Assembly: GCF_026168515.1 (NCBI RefSeq)
Contig: NZ_CP093443.1
Location: 2,108,001-2,172,000 of the forward strand
DNA from: Brevibacterium spongiae
Lineage (GTDB): Bacteria > Actinomycetota > Actinomycetes > Actinomycetales > Brevibacteriaceae
Length of the DNA: 64,000 bases
Reading direction: 5' to 3'
A program made the translations under genes and the position numbers. Under the pieces are notes generated by a model. It saw nothing but the letters and a program-made list of their open reading frames with translations, made no database searches and was not told the DNA's origin. This document shows positions 32,471-40,467 of the stretch, piece after piece; within the stretch, counting starts at the first letter, position 1; each line of letters opens with the position of its first letter.

Positions 32471-33222
32471 CCGATGACGTAGTCGATGAGCGGGGCGTAG
32501 AGGTTGGGCACCACATCATCGTCCAAGGGAATGGTGGCCTCGATCTGCCCTTGCGCCTCGGCGACGAAGAGCGCCGGATCGTTGCAGTCGGCATAGCCGA
32601 TAGTCCGCAGGCCCCGACTCGAGGCGGCGCCGGCCCACCCGTGGTCGGCGACGACGAGTTCCGGCGCCGACCCTCCTCGGGCAGCGAAGTCGTTGAGCAG
32701 CGCATGCATCGGTTCGGCCAGGTGGGTGTGCGGGCTGCCGCCGTGCTGGTGCCAGGTCCACACATTGTGGATCTGGCGGACGTCGCCGCCGATCTCGGGT
32801 ACCGGGATGAAGTGGTCGCGGACGTCGATGACAGCGCCAGCGGCCTTCGCGGCAGCGGCGATGGCCATGTGCACGGGCAGCAGTCCTGCCGGGTGTCCGG
32901 TGGCGAAGAGGATCCGACCGCCTGCGCGGGAGACCTGGCCGACCGCCTCGGCGAGCTTGTCCAGGGCTTCTATGCACCTGTCGGTGGAGATCGTGTCCAC
33001 ACCTTCGACGAACTCAGGATCGGGCCGCAGACCGGCACGGTCGACCATCAGGGCGAACACCGAGTCATAGTCCCAGTCGCGGGTGAGGTCGACTCCGAAG
33101 TCGAACTGCCGTTCCTGGTTGAGGAACCGATGGATGTGGGAGAGGTTGTTCTCCCGCGGTGTCGCGACCTCTCCGGTGATGCGTCCGGCTTCAAGGGCAT
33201 GGGCTAAGGTGCTGCGGTCCAC
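32452..33222 (-). CDS. Actinobacterial phosphatase family protein
   Basis: A 256-residue protein matching a conserved actinobacterial family annotated only as phosphatase. Seen: VATPRENNLSH, ILFATGHPAGLLPVHMA, WTWHQHGGSPHTHLAEPM and LVVADHGWAGAA with YADCNDPALFVA; the clustered His/Asp residues suggest a metal site. I use the GTG at 33222 (reads M-D-R-S-T) with GAGGAG 4 nt upstream. The 3' end lies in a tandem repeat. Substrate unknown. Confidence 0.75.
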   Translation of the reverse strand: MDRSTLAHALEAGRITGEVATPRENNLSHIHRFLNQERQFDFGVDLTRDWDYDSVFALMVDRAGLRPDPEFVEGVDTISTDRCIEALDKLAEAVGQVSRAGGRILFATGHPAGLLPVHMAIAAAAKAAGAVIDVRDHFIPVPEIGGDVRQIHNVWTWHQHGGSPHTHLAEPMHALLNDFAARGGSAPELVVADHGWAGAASSRGLRTIGYADCNDPALFVAEAQGQIEATIPLDDDVVPNLYAPLIDYVIGRAGLR

Positions 33223-33270
33223 TGATCTCCTCATTCGGGGCTTTCGGAGCCGGGTTCGGCTCGACTCAAC

Positions 33271-33311
33271 TCTATCCACCCGAGGTGAACGTCTATCCAC
33301 CTGAGGTGAAC
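33271..33311. repeat. Direct repeat gtctatccaccYgaggtgaac, two copies
   Basis: Copies at 33271-33290 and 33291-33311, one mismatch, between the TrmH-type gene stop and the phosphatase start. Confidence 0.85.
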
Positions 33312-33337
33312 TCGGAGGAACACGCCACCGGCGACCG

Positions 33338-34231
33338 TCACTCTTCCTGCAGGGCGAAGCAGGTCACCGCCGAGGCGGCTGCGACGTTGAGGGAGTCCAC
33401 TCCCCCGCTCATGGGGATCATCACCGTCGAATCGCAGGCGGCGATCGTCGATCGTTTGAGTCCCTCGCCTTCGGTGCCGAAGACGACAGCGGTGCGTTCC
33501 GGTGCCGAGGCAGCGAAGTTGCGCAGCCCCACCGAATCGTCGTCCAGGGCGAGTGCGGCCACATGGAAGCCCGCGTCGTGCAGGGCAGAGATCCCGGCAG
33601 GCCACGGGTCGATGCGCGTCCACGGCACCTGGAACACCGTGCCCATGGACACACGGATCGACCGGCGGTAGAGCGGGTCGGCACAGCGCGGGGTCACGAG
33701 CACGGCGTCGACGCCGAACGCGGCGGCGGAGCGGAAGATCGCGCCCACGTTCGTGTGGTCGACGATGTCTTCGATGACGACGATGCGGCGGGCGTCAGCG
33801 ACCAGGGCAGCGGGATCGGGAAGTGCCGGTCGGCCCATAGCGGCCAGAGCGCCTCGGTGGAGGTGGAATCCGGTGAGCGATTCGACGGCTGAATCCGTGC
33901 CGATGAAGATCGGCACATCGTTGGTCGCGATGACATCGGCGAGGTCGAACAGCCACTTCGGGCTGGTCAGATACGACCGCGGCGCCATCCCCGCAGCGTG
34001 CGCACGGCGGATGATCTTCGAGGACTCGGCGATGAAGAGGCCCTCGGCCGGTTCGCGGACGCTGCGCAGCGCCACATCGGTCAGCTGCGTGTAATCGTGC
34101 ATCTCGGCCAGACCGCCGCCGGCCAGATCCGCTTCATCGAAGAAGCGCAGACGCTCGGCGTCGATCCCGAGCTCGGCCGCACGGTCGATGACCTGCTGCC
34201 TCGTCAGCGGAGCCTTTGCCGGGGTGTTCAC
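33338..34231 (-). CDS. TrmH/SpoU family RNA 2'-O-methyltransferase
   Basis: A 297-residue protein with an N-terminal substrate-binding part and a C-terminal SPOUT domain: IVVIEDIVDHTNVGAIFRSAAAFG (motif 1), AVVFGTEGEGLKRS (motif 2), and VMIPMSGGVDSLNVAAASAV (motif 3). It methylates an rRNA or tRNA ribose; the site is not deducible. The start overlaps the stop of the TauE/SafE gene by 4 bp. Confidence 0.92.
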   Translation of the reverse strand: MNTPAKAPLTRQQVIDRAAELGIDAERLRFFDEADLAGGGLAEMHDYTQLTDVALRSVREPAEGLFIAESSKIIRRAHAAGMAPRSYLTSPKWLFDLADVIATNDVPIFIGTDSAVESLTGFHLHRGALAAMGRPALPDPAALVADARRIVVIEDIVDHTNVGAIFRSAAAFGVDAVLVTPRCADPLYRRSIRVSMGTVFQVPWTRIDPWPAGISALHDAGFHVAALALDDDSVGLRNFAASAPERTAVVFGTEGEGLKRSTIAACDSTVMIPMSGGVDSLNVAAASAVTCFALQEE

Positions 34232-35064
34232 AGCGTGACGATCCTCCAGATCGCGACGAGGCCGAGGATGACGATGATCGTGCGCAGCAGCACCGGAGAG
34301 AAGCGACGACCGATCCGCGCACCGAAGTACCCGCCGATGAGTGATCCCACCGCGATGCAGATGACGGCGATCCAGTTGATCCGGTCGTGGCCGACGATGA
34401 TGTACGTGCTCGCCGAAACCGTGTTGACGACGAGGACGAGGACGTTCTTCAGTCCGTTGAGACGCTGCAGATCATCGGGCAGCAGCAGACCCAGCAGGGC
34501 GATGAGGATGATGCCCTGGGCTGCGGCGAAGTACCCGCCGTAGATCGCGGTGAGGAAGACGACGAGGAGGACAGCCAGGTACCGGCCGGTGGAGAGTCGG
34601 TCCCCCACCGAGGCGGTCTTGTGTTCGATCCCGGCGGCTTCGGCGCGACGCAGCGAGCGGTTCTTCAAGTACCGGGACAGATACGGCTGCCCGACGACCA
34701 TGATGAGCGCCACGACGAGGAGGACCGGCACGATCGTCTCGAACGCGTCCTCGGGCAGATGCAGAAGCAGATACGCCCCGGTCAGAGACCCCAGGAGTGA
34801 GGCGGGAACGAATCCGAGGATCCGCTTCCACTGGCCGCGCAGCTCCTCACGGTAGCCGAAGGACGACGCAATGTTGCCGGGGATGAGCCCGACCGCGTTG
34901 CTCATCGTCGACACCACCGGCGGAACGCCGAAGGCCACGAGAGCCGGAAACGTGATGAGCGTGCCGGAGCCGACGACGGCGTTGATGCCGCCGGCACCGA
35001 TTCCGGCCAGGACGATCAGTGCGATCTGCCACGGTTCGAGGCTGAGACTCGAGAGAAACTCCAT
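34228..35064 (-). CDS. Sulfite exporter TauE/SafE family permease
   Basis: A 278-residue membrane protein with about eight helices: GIGAGGINAVVGSGTLITFPALVAFG and FLTAIYGGYFAAAQGIILIALLG are the two family repeats. TauE/SafE proteins move sulfonates, sulfite or similar anions; the substrate here is unknown. It lies between the ABC ATPase and the RNA methyltransferase in a tight minus-strand run (2 nt and -4 nt junctions). Confidence 0.88.
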   Translation of the reverse strand: MEFLSSLSLEPWQIALIVLAGIGAGGINAVVGSGTLITFPALVAFGVPPVVSTMSNAVGLIPGNIASSFGYREELRGQWKRILGFVPASLLGSLTGAYLLLHLPEDAFETIVPVLLVVALIMVVGQPYLSRYLKNRSLRRAEAAGIEHKTASVGDRLSTGRYLAVLLVVFLTAIYGGYFAAAQGIILIALLGLLLPDDLQRLNGLKNVLVLVVNTVSASTYIIVGHDRINWIAVICIAVGSLIGGYFGARIGRRFSPVLLRTIIVILGLVAIWRIVTL

Positions 35065-35066
35065 GC

Positions 35067-35852
35067 TCAGCGGGCGGAGCGCGCGTGGTAGCGCTGACCG
35101 TCGCGGCTGAGCTTGACGTCGATGCCGAAGGTTGCGGCGAGGTTCTCAGCCGTCAGCGTCTCTTCGATCGGACCGGCGGCCAGATCGGTGCCCTCCGACA
35201 GCAGCAGCACGTGGGTGATGCCCGCCGGAATCTCCTCGACGTGGTGAGTGACCATGATCGTGGCCGGGGCCCACTTCGAGGCCAGGATCTCCGACAATGC
35301 GTCGAGGAGCTCCTCACGACCGCCGAAATCGAGTCCCGAGGCAGGTTCGTCGAGCAGCAGAAGCTCAGGATCGGTCATGAGCGCGCGAGCGATCTGCACG
35401 CGTTTGCGCTCGCCCTCGGACAGGGTGCCGAAGCTGCGGTCGGCGAAGTCAGTGATGTGGAAGGCCGCGAGCAGGTCATAGGCCCGATCGATATCGGCCT
35501 GCTCGTACTCCTCGACCCAGCGACCGGTGACGCCGTAGGCAGCGGTGAGCACAGTGTCGAGGACCGCCTCGGAGCGAGGGATGCGACTGGCCAGCGCGTT
35601 CGAGGCATAGCCGATGCGCGGACGCAGCTCGAACACGTCGACTCGCCCCAGCTGCTCCTCGAGGATGCCGACGGTGCCCGTCGTCGGATGCATGCGTCCG
35701 GCGGCGAGTTCGAGCAGGGTCGTCTTGCCGGCGCCGTTGGGTCCGAGCACAGCCCAGTGCTCGCCCTCGGCGACGGTCAGCGAGAAATCGTCGAGGAGGA
35801 AATTCGACCCCCGGCGCACGGACACGGAATCCAAATTCAGGACATCACTCAT
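35067..35852 (-). CDS. ABC transporter ATP-binding protein (single, ModF/YbbL-like)
   Basis: A 261-residue ATPase: Walker A GPNGAGKTT, signature LSEGERKRVQIARAL, Walker B LLLLDEPASGLDF, switch THH. No ABC permease is adjacent; the TauE/SafE gene follows by 2 nt. Stand-alone proteins of this group are annotated as ABC ATPases of unknown partner. GAGGAT precedes the ATG. Confidence 0.88.
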   Translation of the reverse strand: MSDVLNLDSVSVRRGSNFLLDDFSLTVAEGEHWAVLGPNGAGKTTLLELAAGRMHPTTGTVGILEEQLGRVDVFELRPRIGYASNALASRIPRSEAVLDTVLTAAYGVTGRWVEEYEQADIDRAYDLLAAFHITDFADRSFGTLSEGERKRVQIARALMTDPELLLLDEPASGLDFGGREELLDALSEILASKWAPATIMVTHHVEEIPAGITHVLLLSEGTDLAAGPIEETLTAENLAATFGIDVKLSRDGQRYHARSAR

Positions 35853-35896
35853 ATCCTCAGACTCTATCGCAGGCGAGCCGTCTATTCTGGTTCGAC

Positions 35897-36631
35897 ATGG
35901 ACCTCACGACCGACTCACTGCTGCTGACTCTGGCGATCAATCATCGCCTGCGCTCGACCCTCGCCCCTGACGAGGTCACCTCCGCGTTCCTCGACGATGA
36001 TCGTGATGTTCCTCTCATCGTCGCCGATGAGGTCTTCGACACGTCCGTTCCCACCGGTCTTCTGCTATTCATCGCCGAGGCGGCCGCCGCCGGAATCACG
36101 CATGCGCGCTTGGCGCTGCACCATCCGTCCCTGCCGCATACCACTCCCCCGGTCGAAAAGGACGCCCGGACGAAGGTCGGCCGGCACACCGCCCCCGTGA
36201 TCCTCCATCGCGGTGACGAGCAGGCCGCGATCGCCCTCATCGGCGCCGAGGCGAACGTCGAGGTCATCGCCTGCCGCCCCACCCTGTTCCGTCCTGTCAC
36301 CGTCGGCACCTCCGCCGAGGCGCTGCGGCGGCTGCGTCTGCTGGTGATGGAGGGTCTGGGCCTCATCGAGACCCTCGTCGTCCCCGAGGAATGGCGGCAG
36401 GGTCCGTGGCGGGACTGGCAGGAGGAGCTGTCGACGACGCACCCGATCTCCCGGCTCATCCCCACCGAGGCCGATTCCCGCGCGATCTACGCAGCGCTCG
36501 ACATCCATCACCGACTGCGGACGGTGCTGGCTCCGGCTACCGTGGCACCGCCGGAGTTCGGGGCACTGCTGTCTCAGCTGCACCCCGCGGCCGCGGACTA
36601 CATCATGGCTGTGGCTACGATGAAGGGGTGA
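35897..36631 (+). CDS. Hypothetical protein with internal duplication, coupled to serB
   Basis: A 244-residue protein I do not recognise. The N-terminal LAINHRLRSTLAP and C-terminal LDIHHRLRTVLAP are clear copies of one motif about 200 residues apart. The middle is Ala-rich with mixed alpha/beta character; no signal peptide or membrane helix. It overlaps the serB GTG by 4 bp, so it is translationally coupled to phosphoserine phosphatase and may be linked to serine metabolism. Confidence 0.72.
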   Translation: MDLTTDSLLLTLAINHRLRSTLAPDEVTSAFLDDDRDVPLIVADEVFDTSVPTGLLLFIAEAAAAGITHARLALHHPSLPHTTPPVEKDARTKVGRHTAPVILHRGDEQAAIALIGAEANVEVIACRPTLFRPVTVGTSAEALRRLRLLVMEGLGLIETLVVPEEWRQGPWRDWQEELSTTHPISRLIPTEADSRAIYAALDIHHRLRTVLAPATVAPPEFGALLSQLHPAAADYIMAVATMKG

Positions 36632-37305
36632 ATGAGACCGCAGAGGCCCCGCCCGCCGATTTCCCCGTCCGACTGCTCGTCATGGACGTCGATTCGACGT
36701 TCATCAACGAGGAGGTCATCGACCTCATCGCCGCTCACGCCGGAGTCGGCGACCAGGTCGCCGATATCACCGAACGTGCTATGGCCGGTGAACTCGACTT
36801 CGCCGCGTCCTTGGCCGAACGCGTCGAACTGTTGGCCGGCCTGCCCGAGACCGTGCTCGATGAGGTGCGGGAGCAGATCACGCTCACCGAGGGGGCCCGC
36901 GAGCTCGTCGCAGCGGTCCATTCCGCAGGGGGCCGGGTTGCGCTCGTCTCCGGCGGATTCACCGCGATCATCGCTCCCGTGGCCGCCGAGCTCGGCATCA
37001 CCGACGTCTTCGCCAACGGGCTCGAGGTCACCGACGGCCATCTGACCGGACGCACGAGCGGTCGCGTCATCGATCCCGGAGCGAAGGCAGAGATCTTCGA
37101 GGACCTGCTCGCCGCCGGAGGGTGCGATCGTGCTGAGAGTGTGGCGATCGGCGACGGCGCCAATGACATCGGGATGATCGAAGCCGCCGGTCTCGGCATC
37201 GCCTTCTGTGCGAAGCCGGCCCTCGTCGCGGCCGCCGATGCCGCCGTGTCGACAAGAGACCTGCGCGAAGTCATCACCATCGTCACCAGCCGCACAGGCG
37301 TCTGA
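36628..37305 (+). CDS. serB: Phosphoserine phosphatase
   Basis: A 225-residue HAD phosphatase: MDVDSTFINEEVIDLIA (nucleophile Asp, substrate-site Glu), LVSGGFT (motif II), AIGDGANDIGMI (motif IV). It has the catalytic domain only, without N-terminal ACT domains. GTG start overlapping the upstream stop, AAGG just before it. Converts phosphoserine to serine. Confidence 0.92.
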   Translation: MNETAEAPPADFPVRLLVMDVDSTFINEEVIDLIAAHAGVGDQVADITERAMAGELDFAASLAERVELLAGLPETVLDEVREQITLTEGARELVAAVHSAGGRVALVSGGFTAIIAPVAAELGITDVFANGLEVTDGHLTGRTSGRVIDPGAKAEIFEDLLAAGGCDRAESVAIGDGANDIGMIEAAGLGIAFCAKPALVAAADAAVSTRDLREVITIVTSRTGV

Positions 37306-37338
37306 ACCGCACCTGCGCCCCTGACCTGCAGATATGAC

Positions 37339-37370
37339 TGTGGCCCTCCGAAACGATTCGGAGGGCCACA
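37339..37370. terminator. Bidirectional terminator after serB
   Basis: A perfect 14-bp stem TGTGGCCCTCCGAA / TTCGGAGGGCCACA, loop ACGA, between convergent serB and the SixA-like gene. Confidence 0.9.
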
Positions 37371-37436
37371 GCCATCAGTCGCGACGGTATCAGTCACGCC
37401 TGCGCAGTGCAGGCTGGTTCACACGCCGCGGAAGAC

Positions 37437-37943
37437 TCACACGCCGTGGAAGACCCGGATCTGCGGTGCCGGGTATGCTCCCGGCTCCACGTCCCAGCTC
37501 TCGAGGTCGAAGACAGCGATCGAGGAGGGACGGAACGGATCGGGAACCCCGCCTTCCGGGTTGAGGTGGCCGACCACCTCGGCGACGGTGGGCTGGTGGC
37601 CGACGATATAGGCGCACTGGGCGTCCGCGGGGATCGAATTGATCGCATCGATCCAATCGGCGACCTCACCGGCGTAGAGGGACTCGTCCTCACGCAGGCT
37701 CAGCACGCCGGGTTCGTCGAGCGATCCGCCGTGTGCCCGGTTGACTGCTTCGACGACGGCCTGGCCGGTCTGCACGGTGCGCCGAGCCGCCGAGGCGATG
37801 GCCACATCCGGTGACCATCGCTCGGCGATCTCCGCCCCGGCCTCGACCGCTTGGGCCAGCCCTTTGGGATCGAGGGACCGTTCGAAGTCGGTGGGACCGT
37901 GCGCTTCCGCCTTCGCATGGCGGGCGAGGATGAGCACTGGCAT
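37437..37943 (-). CDS. Histidine phosphatase family protein (SixA-like)
   Basis: A 168-residue small phosphatase: LARHAKAE at the N-terminus (RHA active site), ASAARRTVQTG and IVGHQPTVAEV with the second His. Short length and motifs match the SixA group. It is third in the fabG-fabI-sixA minus-strand run, 8 nt after fabI, an order also seen in Streptomyces. Substrate unknown. Confidence 0.88.
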   Translation of the reverse strand: MPVLILARHAKAEAHGPTDFERSLDPKGLAQAVEAGAEIAERWSPDVAIASAARRTVQTGQAVVEAVNRAHGGSLDEPGVLSLREDESLYAGEVADWIDAINSIPADAQCAYIVGHQPTVAEVVGHLNPEGGVPDPFRPSSIAVFDLESWDVEPGAYPAPQIRVFHGV

Positions 37944-37951
37944 GTGCGGTC

Positions 37952-38710
37952 TCAGGCGCCGGTGGAGTGGAAGCCGCCGTCGACGTGGACCATCTCGCCG
38001 GTCGTGGCGGGGAACCAGTCTGAGAGCAGGGCGACGATGGCCTTGCCTGCCGGCGTGGTGTCCTTCTGATCCCAACCCAGCGGTGCGCGGTCGCCCCACA
38101 TGTCTTCCAGGGTGCCGAAGCCGGGGATGGAAGTGGCAGCGGTGGTCTTCAGCGGTCCGGCCGAGACGAGGTTGACGCGCACTCCGTCCTCGCCGACGTA
38201 CTTGGCGAGGTAGCGGGCGGTCGACTCGAAGGCGGCCTTGGCCACACCCATCCAGTCGTAGACGGGCCAGGAGATGGTCGCATCGAAGGTGAGGCCGACG
38301 ACGCCGGCACCCTTGTTGAGCACGGGCTTGGCGGCCACGGTGATCGCCTTGAGCGAGTAGGCGGAGACCTGGAGGGCTGCGGACACCGACTCCCAGGGAG
38401 TGTCGAGGAAGACGCCGCCGAGGGCGTCCTTCGGGGCGAAGGCGATGGCGTGGACGATGCCGTCGATGTTGCCGCCGAGGCGCTCGGGCAGAGCCGCGAG
38501 GTCCTCTTCATTGGTGGCGTCGAGTTCGATGACGTTCGGGGTCTCGGGCAGGCGTTCGGCGATGACCTGGGTGATCTTCATCTGCCGACCGAAGCTGGAG
38601 AGGATGACCTCGGCTCCCTGCTCCTGCGCGATGCGGGCGGCGGCGAAGGCGATCGAGGCCTCGGTGAGCACGCCGGTGACGAGAATGCGCTTTCCGTCAA
38701 GAATTCCCAT
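37952..38710 (-). CDS. fabI: Enoyl-[acyl-carrier-protein] reductase (InhA/FabI type)
   Basis: A 252-residue divergent SDR that reduces enoyl-ACP with NADH in fatty acid elongation. Seen: ILVTGVLTEASIAFAAA (nucleotide binding), AIAFAPKDALGG, catalytic YDWMGVAKAAFE (Y-X6-K), and SAGPLKTTAAT. GVLTEASIA resembles mycobacterial InhA more than enteric FabI. ATG at 38710 with AAGGATCACC upstream; the longer frame has no ribosome site. Confidence 0.93.
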   Translation of the reverse strand: MGILDGKRILVTGVLTEASIAFAAARIAQEQGAEVILSSFGRQMKITQVIAERLPETPNVIELDATNEEDLAALPERLGGNIDGIVHAIAFAPKDALGGVFLDTPWESVSAALQVSAYSLKAITVAAKPVLNKGAGVVGLTFDATISWPVYDWMGVAKAAFESTARYLAKYVGEDGVRVNLVSAGPLKTTAATSIPGFGTLEDMWGDRAPLGWDQKDTTPAGKAIVALLSDWFPATTGEMVHVDGGFHSTGA

Positions 38711-38868
38711 GGTGATCCTTTCGAAGAAGGGGTGATTGCGTGTGGCTGACACCGCTGAGGGCGGGGTCTCTGTTCTGAAGTCTACGGGCTGTGACGCGGC
38801 GAGGCCGCATCGAACGGGTTCCGGGCCCGGTCAGGACCTGGATTCAGTGGCCCGGCCGGGACCTGGTC

Positions 38869-39579
38869 TCAGTGACCCATCCCGAGGCCGCCGTCGACGG
38901 GGATGACGGCACCGGAGATGTAGGCGGCTTCATCGGAGGCCACCCAGCGGACGACCTTGGCGACTTCGGCGGGTTCGGCGAAGCGCTTGGCCGGGATCGT
39001 CGACAGGTACTCGTTCTGCTGCTTCTCGCTGAGTTCGTCGGTCATGTCCGTGCGGATGAAACCGGGCGCGACGACGTTGGCGGTGATGCCGCGGGAGCCG
39101 AGCTCACGGGTGATGGAGCGGGCGAGGCCGACGAGGCCGGCCTTCGACGCCGAGTAGTTCGCCTGCCCGGGCACGCCGTAGAGGCCGGAGACCGAGGAGA
39201 TGAAGACGATGCGGCCGGACTTAGCACGGATCATTCCGGTGATGGCGCGCTTGACGGTGCGGAACGAGCCGGTGAGGTTGGTGTCGAGGACGGACTCGAA
39301 TTCCTCGTCCTTCATCCGCATAAGCAGGTTGTCGGCGGTGATACCCGCATTGGCGATGACGACCTCGACGGGCCCGAGCTTCTCCTCGATCTCGGAGAAC
39401 GCGCGGTCGACGGATTCGGTGTCGGTGACGTCGGCGGACACGGCCAGCGCCCCTTCGGGTGCCTCACCGTTGCGGGAGGTGACGGCCACTCGATCACCCT
39501 GAGCGATGAACTCCTCGGCGATGGTGCGGCCGATGCCGCGATTGCCGCCGGTGACGAGGACGGTGCGTGGTTCTGACAC
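38869..39579 (-). CDS. fabG: 3-oxoacyl-[acyl-carrier-protein] reductase (MabA-like)
   Basis: A 236-residue SDR: VTGGNRGIGRTIAEEF, NAGITADNLL, catalytic Ser in FISSVSG and YSASK, FIRTDMTDEL. It reduces 3-oxoacyl-ACP. It precedes fabI as in the mycobacterial mabA-inhA operon. The GTG at 39579 is chosen because AGGAG lies 7 nt upstream and the protein then starts at M-S-E-P-R-T. Confidence 0.92.
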   Translation of the reverse strand: MSEPRTVLVTGGNRGIGRTIAEEFIAQGDRVAVTSRNGEAPEGALAVSADVTDTESVDRAFSEIEEKLGPVEVVIANAGITADNLLMRMKDEEFESVLDTNLTGSFRTVKRAITGMIRAKSGRIVFISSVSGLYGVPGQANYSASKAGLVGLARSITRELGSRGITANVVAPGFIRTDMTDELSEKQQNEYLSTIPAKRFAEPAEVAKVVRWVASDEAAYISGAVIPVDGGLGMGH

Positions 39580-39609
39580 GTGTGACTCCTGTTGATCGAC
39601 TGTCTTCTG

Positions 39610-39634
39610 CAAACCTATCGTGGACAAACCTATC
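39610..39634 (-). promoter_or_regulatory. Direct repeat caaacctatc x2 upstream of fabG
   Basis: Copies at 39610-39619 and 39625-39634 (period 15 bp); on the minus strand GATAGGTTTG twice. They lie 31-55 bp before the fabG start, in the 100-bp divergent gap with the DUF3099 gene. Probably an operator for a fatty-acid regulator; which one is unknown. Confidence 0.4.
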
Positions 39635-39679
39635 CTGTCCTTTGGCCGATGGATATGACTTTCACAAAGGACGAGTATC

Positions 39680-40255
39680 ATGTTTGGCAGTCATCGATCG
39701 AAGAAGGATATGGTCAAGCACTCTCAGCAGATCACTACGGCAGACACCGCCCTTGATGATGATATGAGGTCTCGGATCATCAAGTATTCGATCACCATGG
39801 GCATCAGGACGGCCTGCTTCGTGGCCGCCTATTTCGCTTTCGCCGCCGACCGCCACATCCTCATGTGGATCTGCGTGGCCGGCGCCGTGATTCTGCCGTA
39901 CCCTGCTGTCATCTTCGCCAACGCCGGTCGCGAACGCACCACCGATGAACCGTCGACCCTGCTCGACCAGGCTCCGTTGGCGCAGCTGCCTCCCGCACGG
40001 GGCGAGACGATCGGTGAGGACGGCACGGTCACCGACACCGTCGCCGGTGAGACCGTCGACGACCCAGACCCGGAAGCGGCGACCGATCACGAAGGGACGA
40101 CCGACGAACACGCCGCGGCCGAGGACCACGCGACCGCAGCCGAGGACCACGGAACCGCAGCCGGCGAAACCATCGCCGGAGAGACGATCGACGACCACGA
40201 GACCGTGGCCGGAGAGACGATCGATGACCACGAGGACAGGGGTGAGAACGCATGA
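39680..40255 (+). CDS. DUF3099 membrane protein with acidic repeat tail
   Basis: A 191-residue protein. Residues about 32-78 match DUF3099 with two membrane helices (SITMGIRTACFVAAYFAFAA, ILMWICVAGAVILPYPAVIF). The tail from about residue 90 is acidic and repetitive (A-E-D-H-x-T and A-G-E-T-I-D-D-H units). AAAGGA precedes the ATG. It overlaps the next gene by 4 bp and is followed by SURF1, so a membrane or respiratory role is possible. Confidence 0.82.
   Translation: MFGSHRSKKDMVKHSQQITTADTALDDDMRSRIIKYSITMGIRTACFVAAYFAFAADRHILMWICVAGAVILPYPAVIFANAGRERTTDEPSTLLDQAPLAQLPPARGETIGEDGTVTDTVAGETVDDPDPEAATDHEGTTDEHAAAEDHATAAEDHGTAAGETIAGETIDDHETVAGETIDDHEDRGENA
40112..40234 (+). repeat. 21-bp and 33-bp coding repeats in the DUF3099 gene
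   Basis: Near-identical 21-bp units (gcRgccgaggaccacgSRacc) at about 40112-40153 and a 33-bp unit starting gccggagagacgatcga at 40175 and 40208, in frame. Confidence 0.8.
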
Positions 40256-40467
40256 GCGACGAACAGCTGCAGTGTTCGGCCAAGGGCTGCCGCGCCACGG
40301 CGACCCGAGCGATCCTGTGGAACAATCCGCGGGTGCACGCTCCCGACCGGAAGAAGACCTGGTTGGCCTGCGCCGAGCATCTCGACTACCTGCGCGACTT
40401 CCTCACACTGCGCGACTTCTATCTCAGTGACGTATCCATCGACGACATCCCGGAGGACGCCGGTTGA
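40252..40467 (+). CDS. Small Cys/His protein, conserved in Micrococcales
   Basis: A 71-residue soluble protein with CSAKGC near the start and CAEH near residue 40, a likely zinc-binding pattern. Homologues are often mislabelled acetone carboxylase; nothing here supports that. It overlaps the DUF3099 gene (ATGA) and the SURF1 gene (TTGA) by 4 bp each, so the three are a coupled operon. Confidence 0.75.
   Translation: MSDEQLQCSAKGCRATATRAILWNNPRVHAPDRKKTWLACAEHLDYLRDFLTLRDFYLSDVSIDDIPEDAG

Noticed and set aside
36391..36627. Longer start of serB
   Set aside because: Overlaps the upstream gene in another frame; the GTG at 36628 with 4-bp overlap begins just before the HAD motif.
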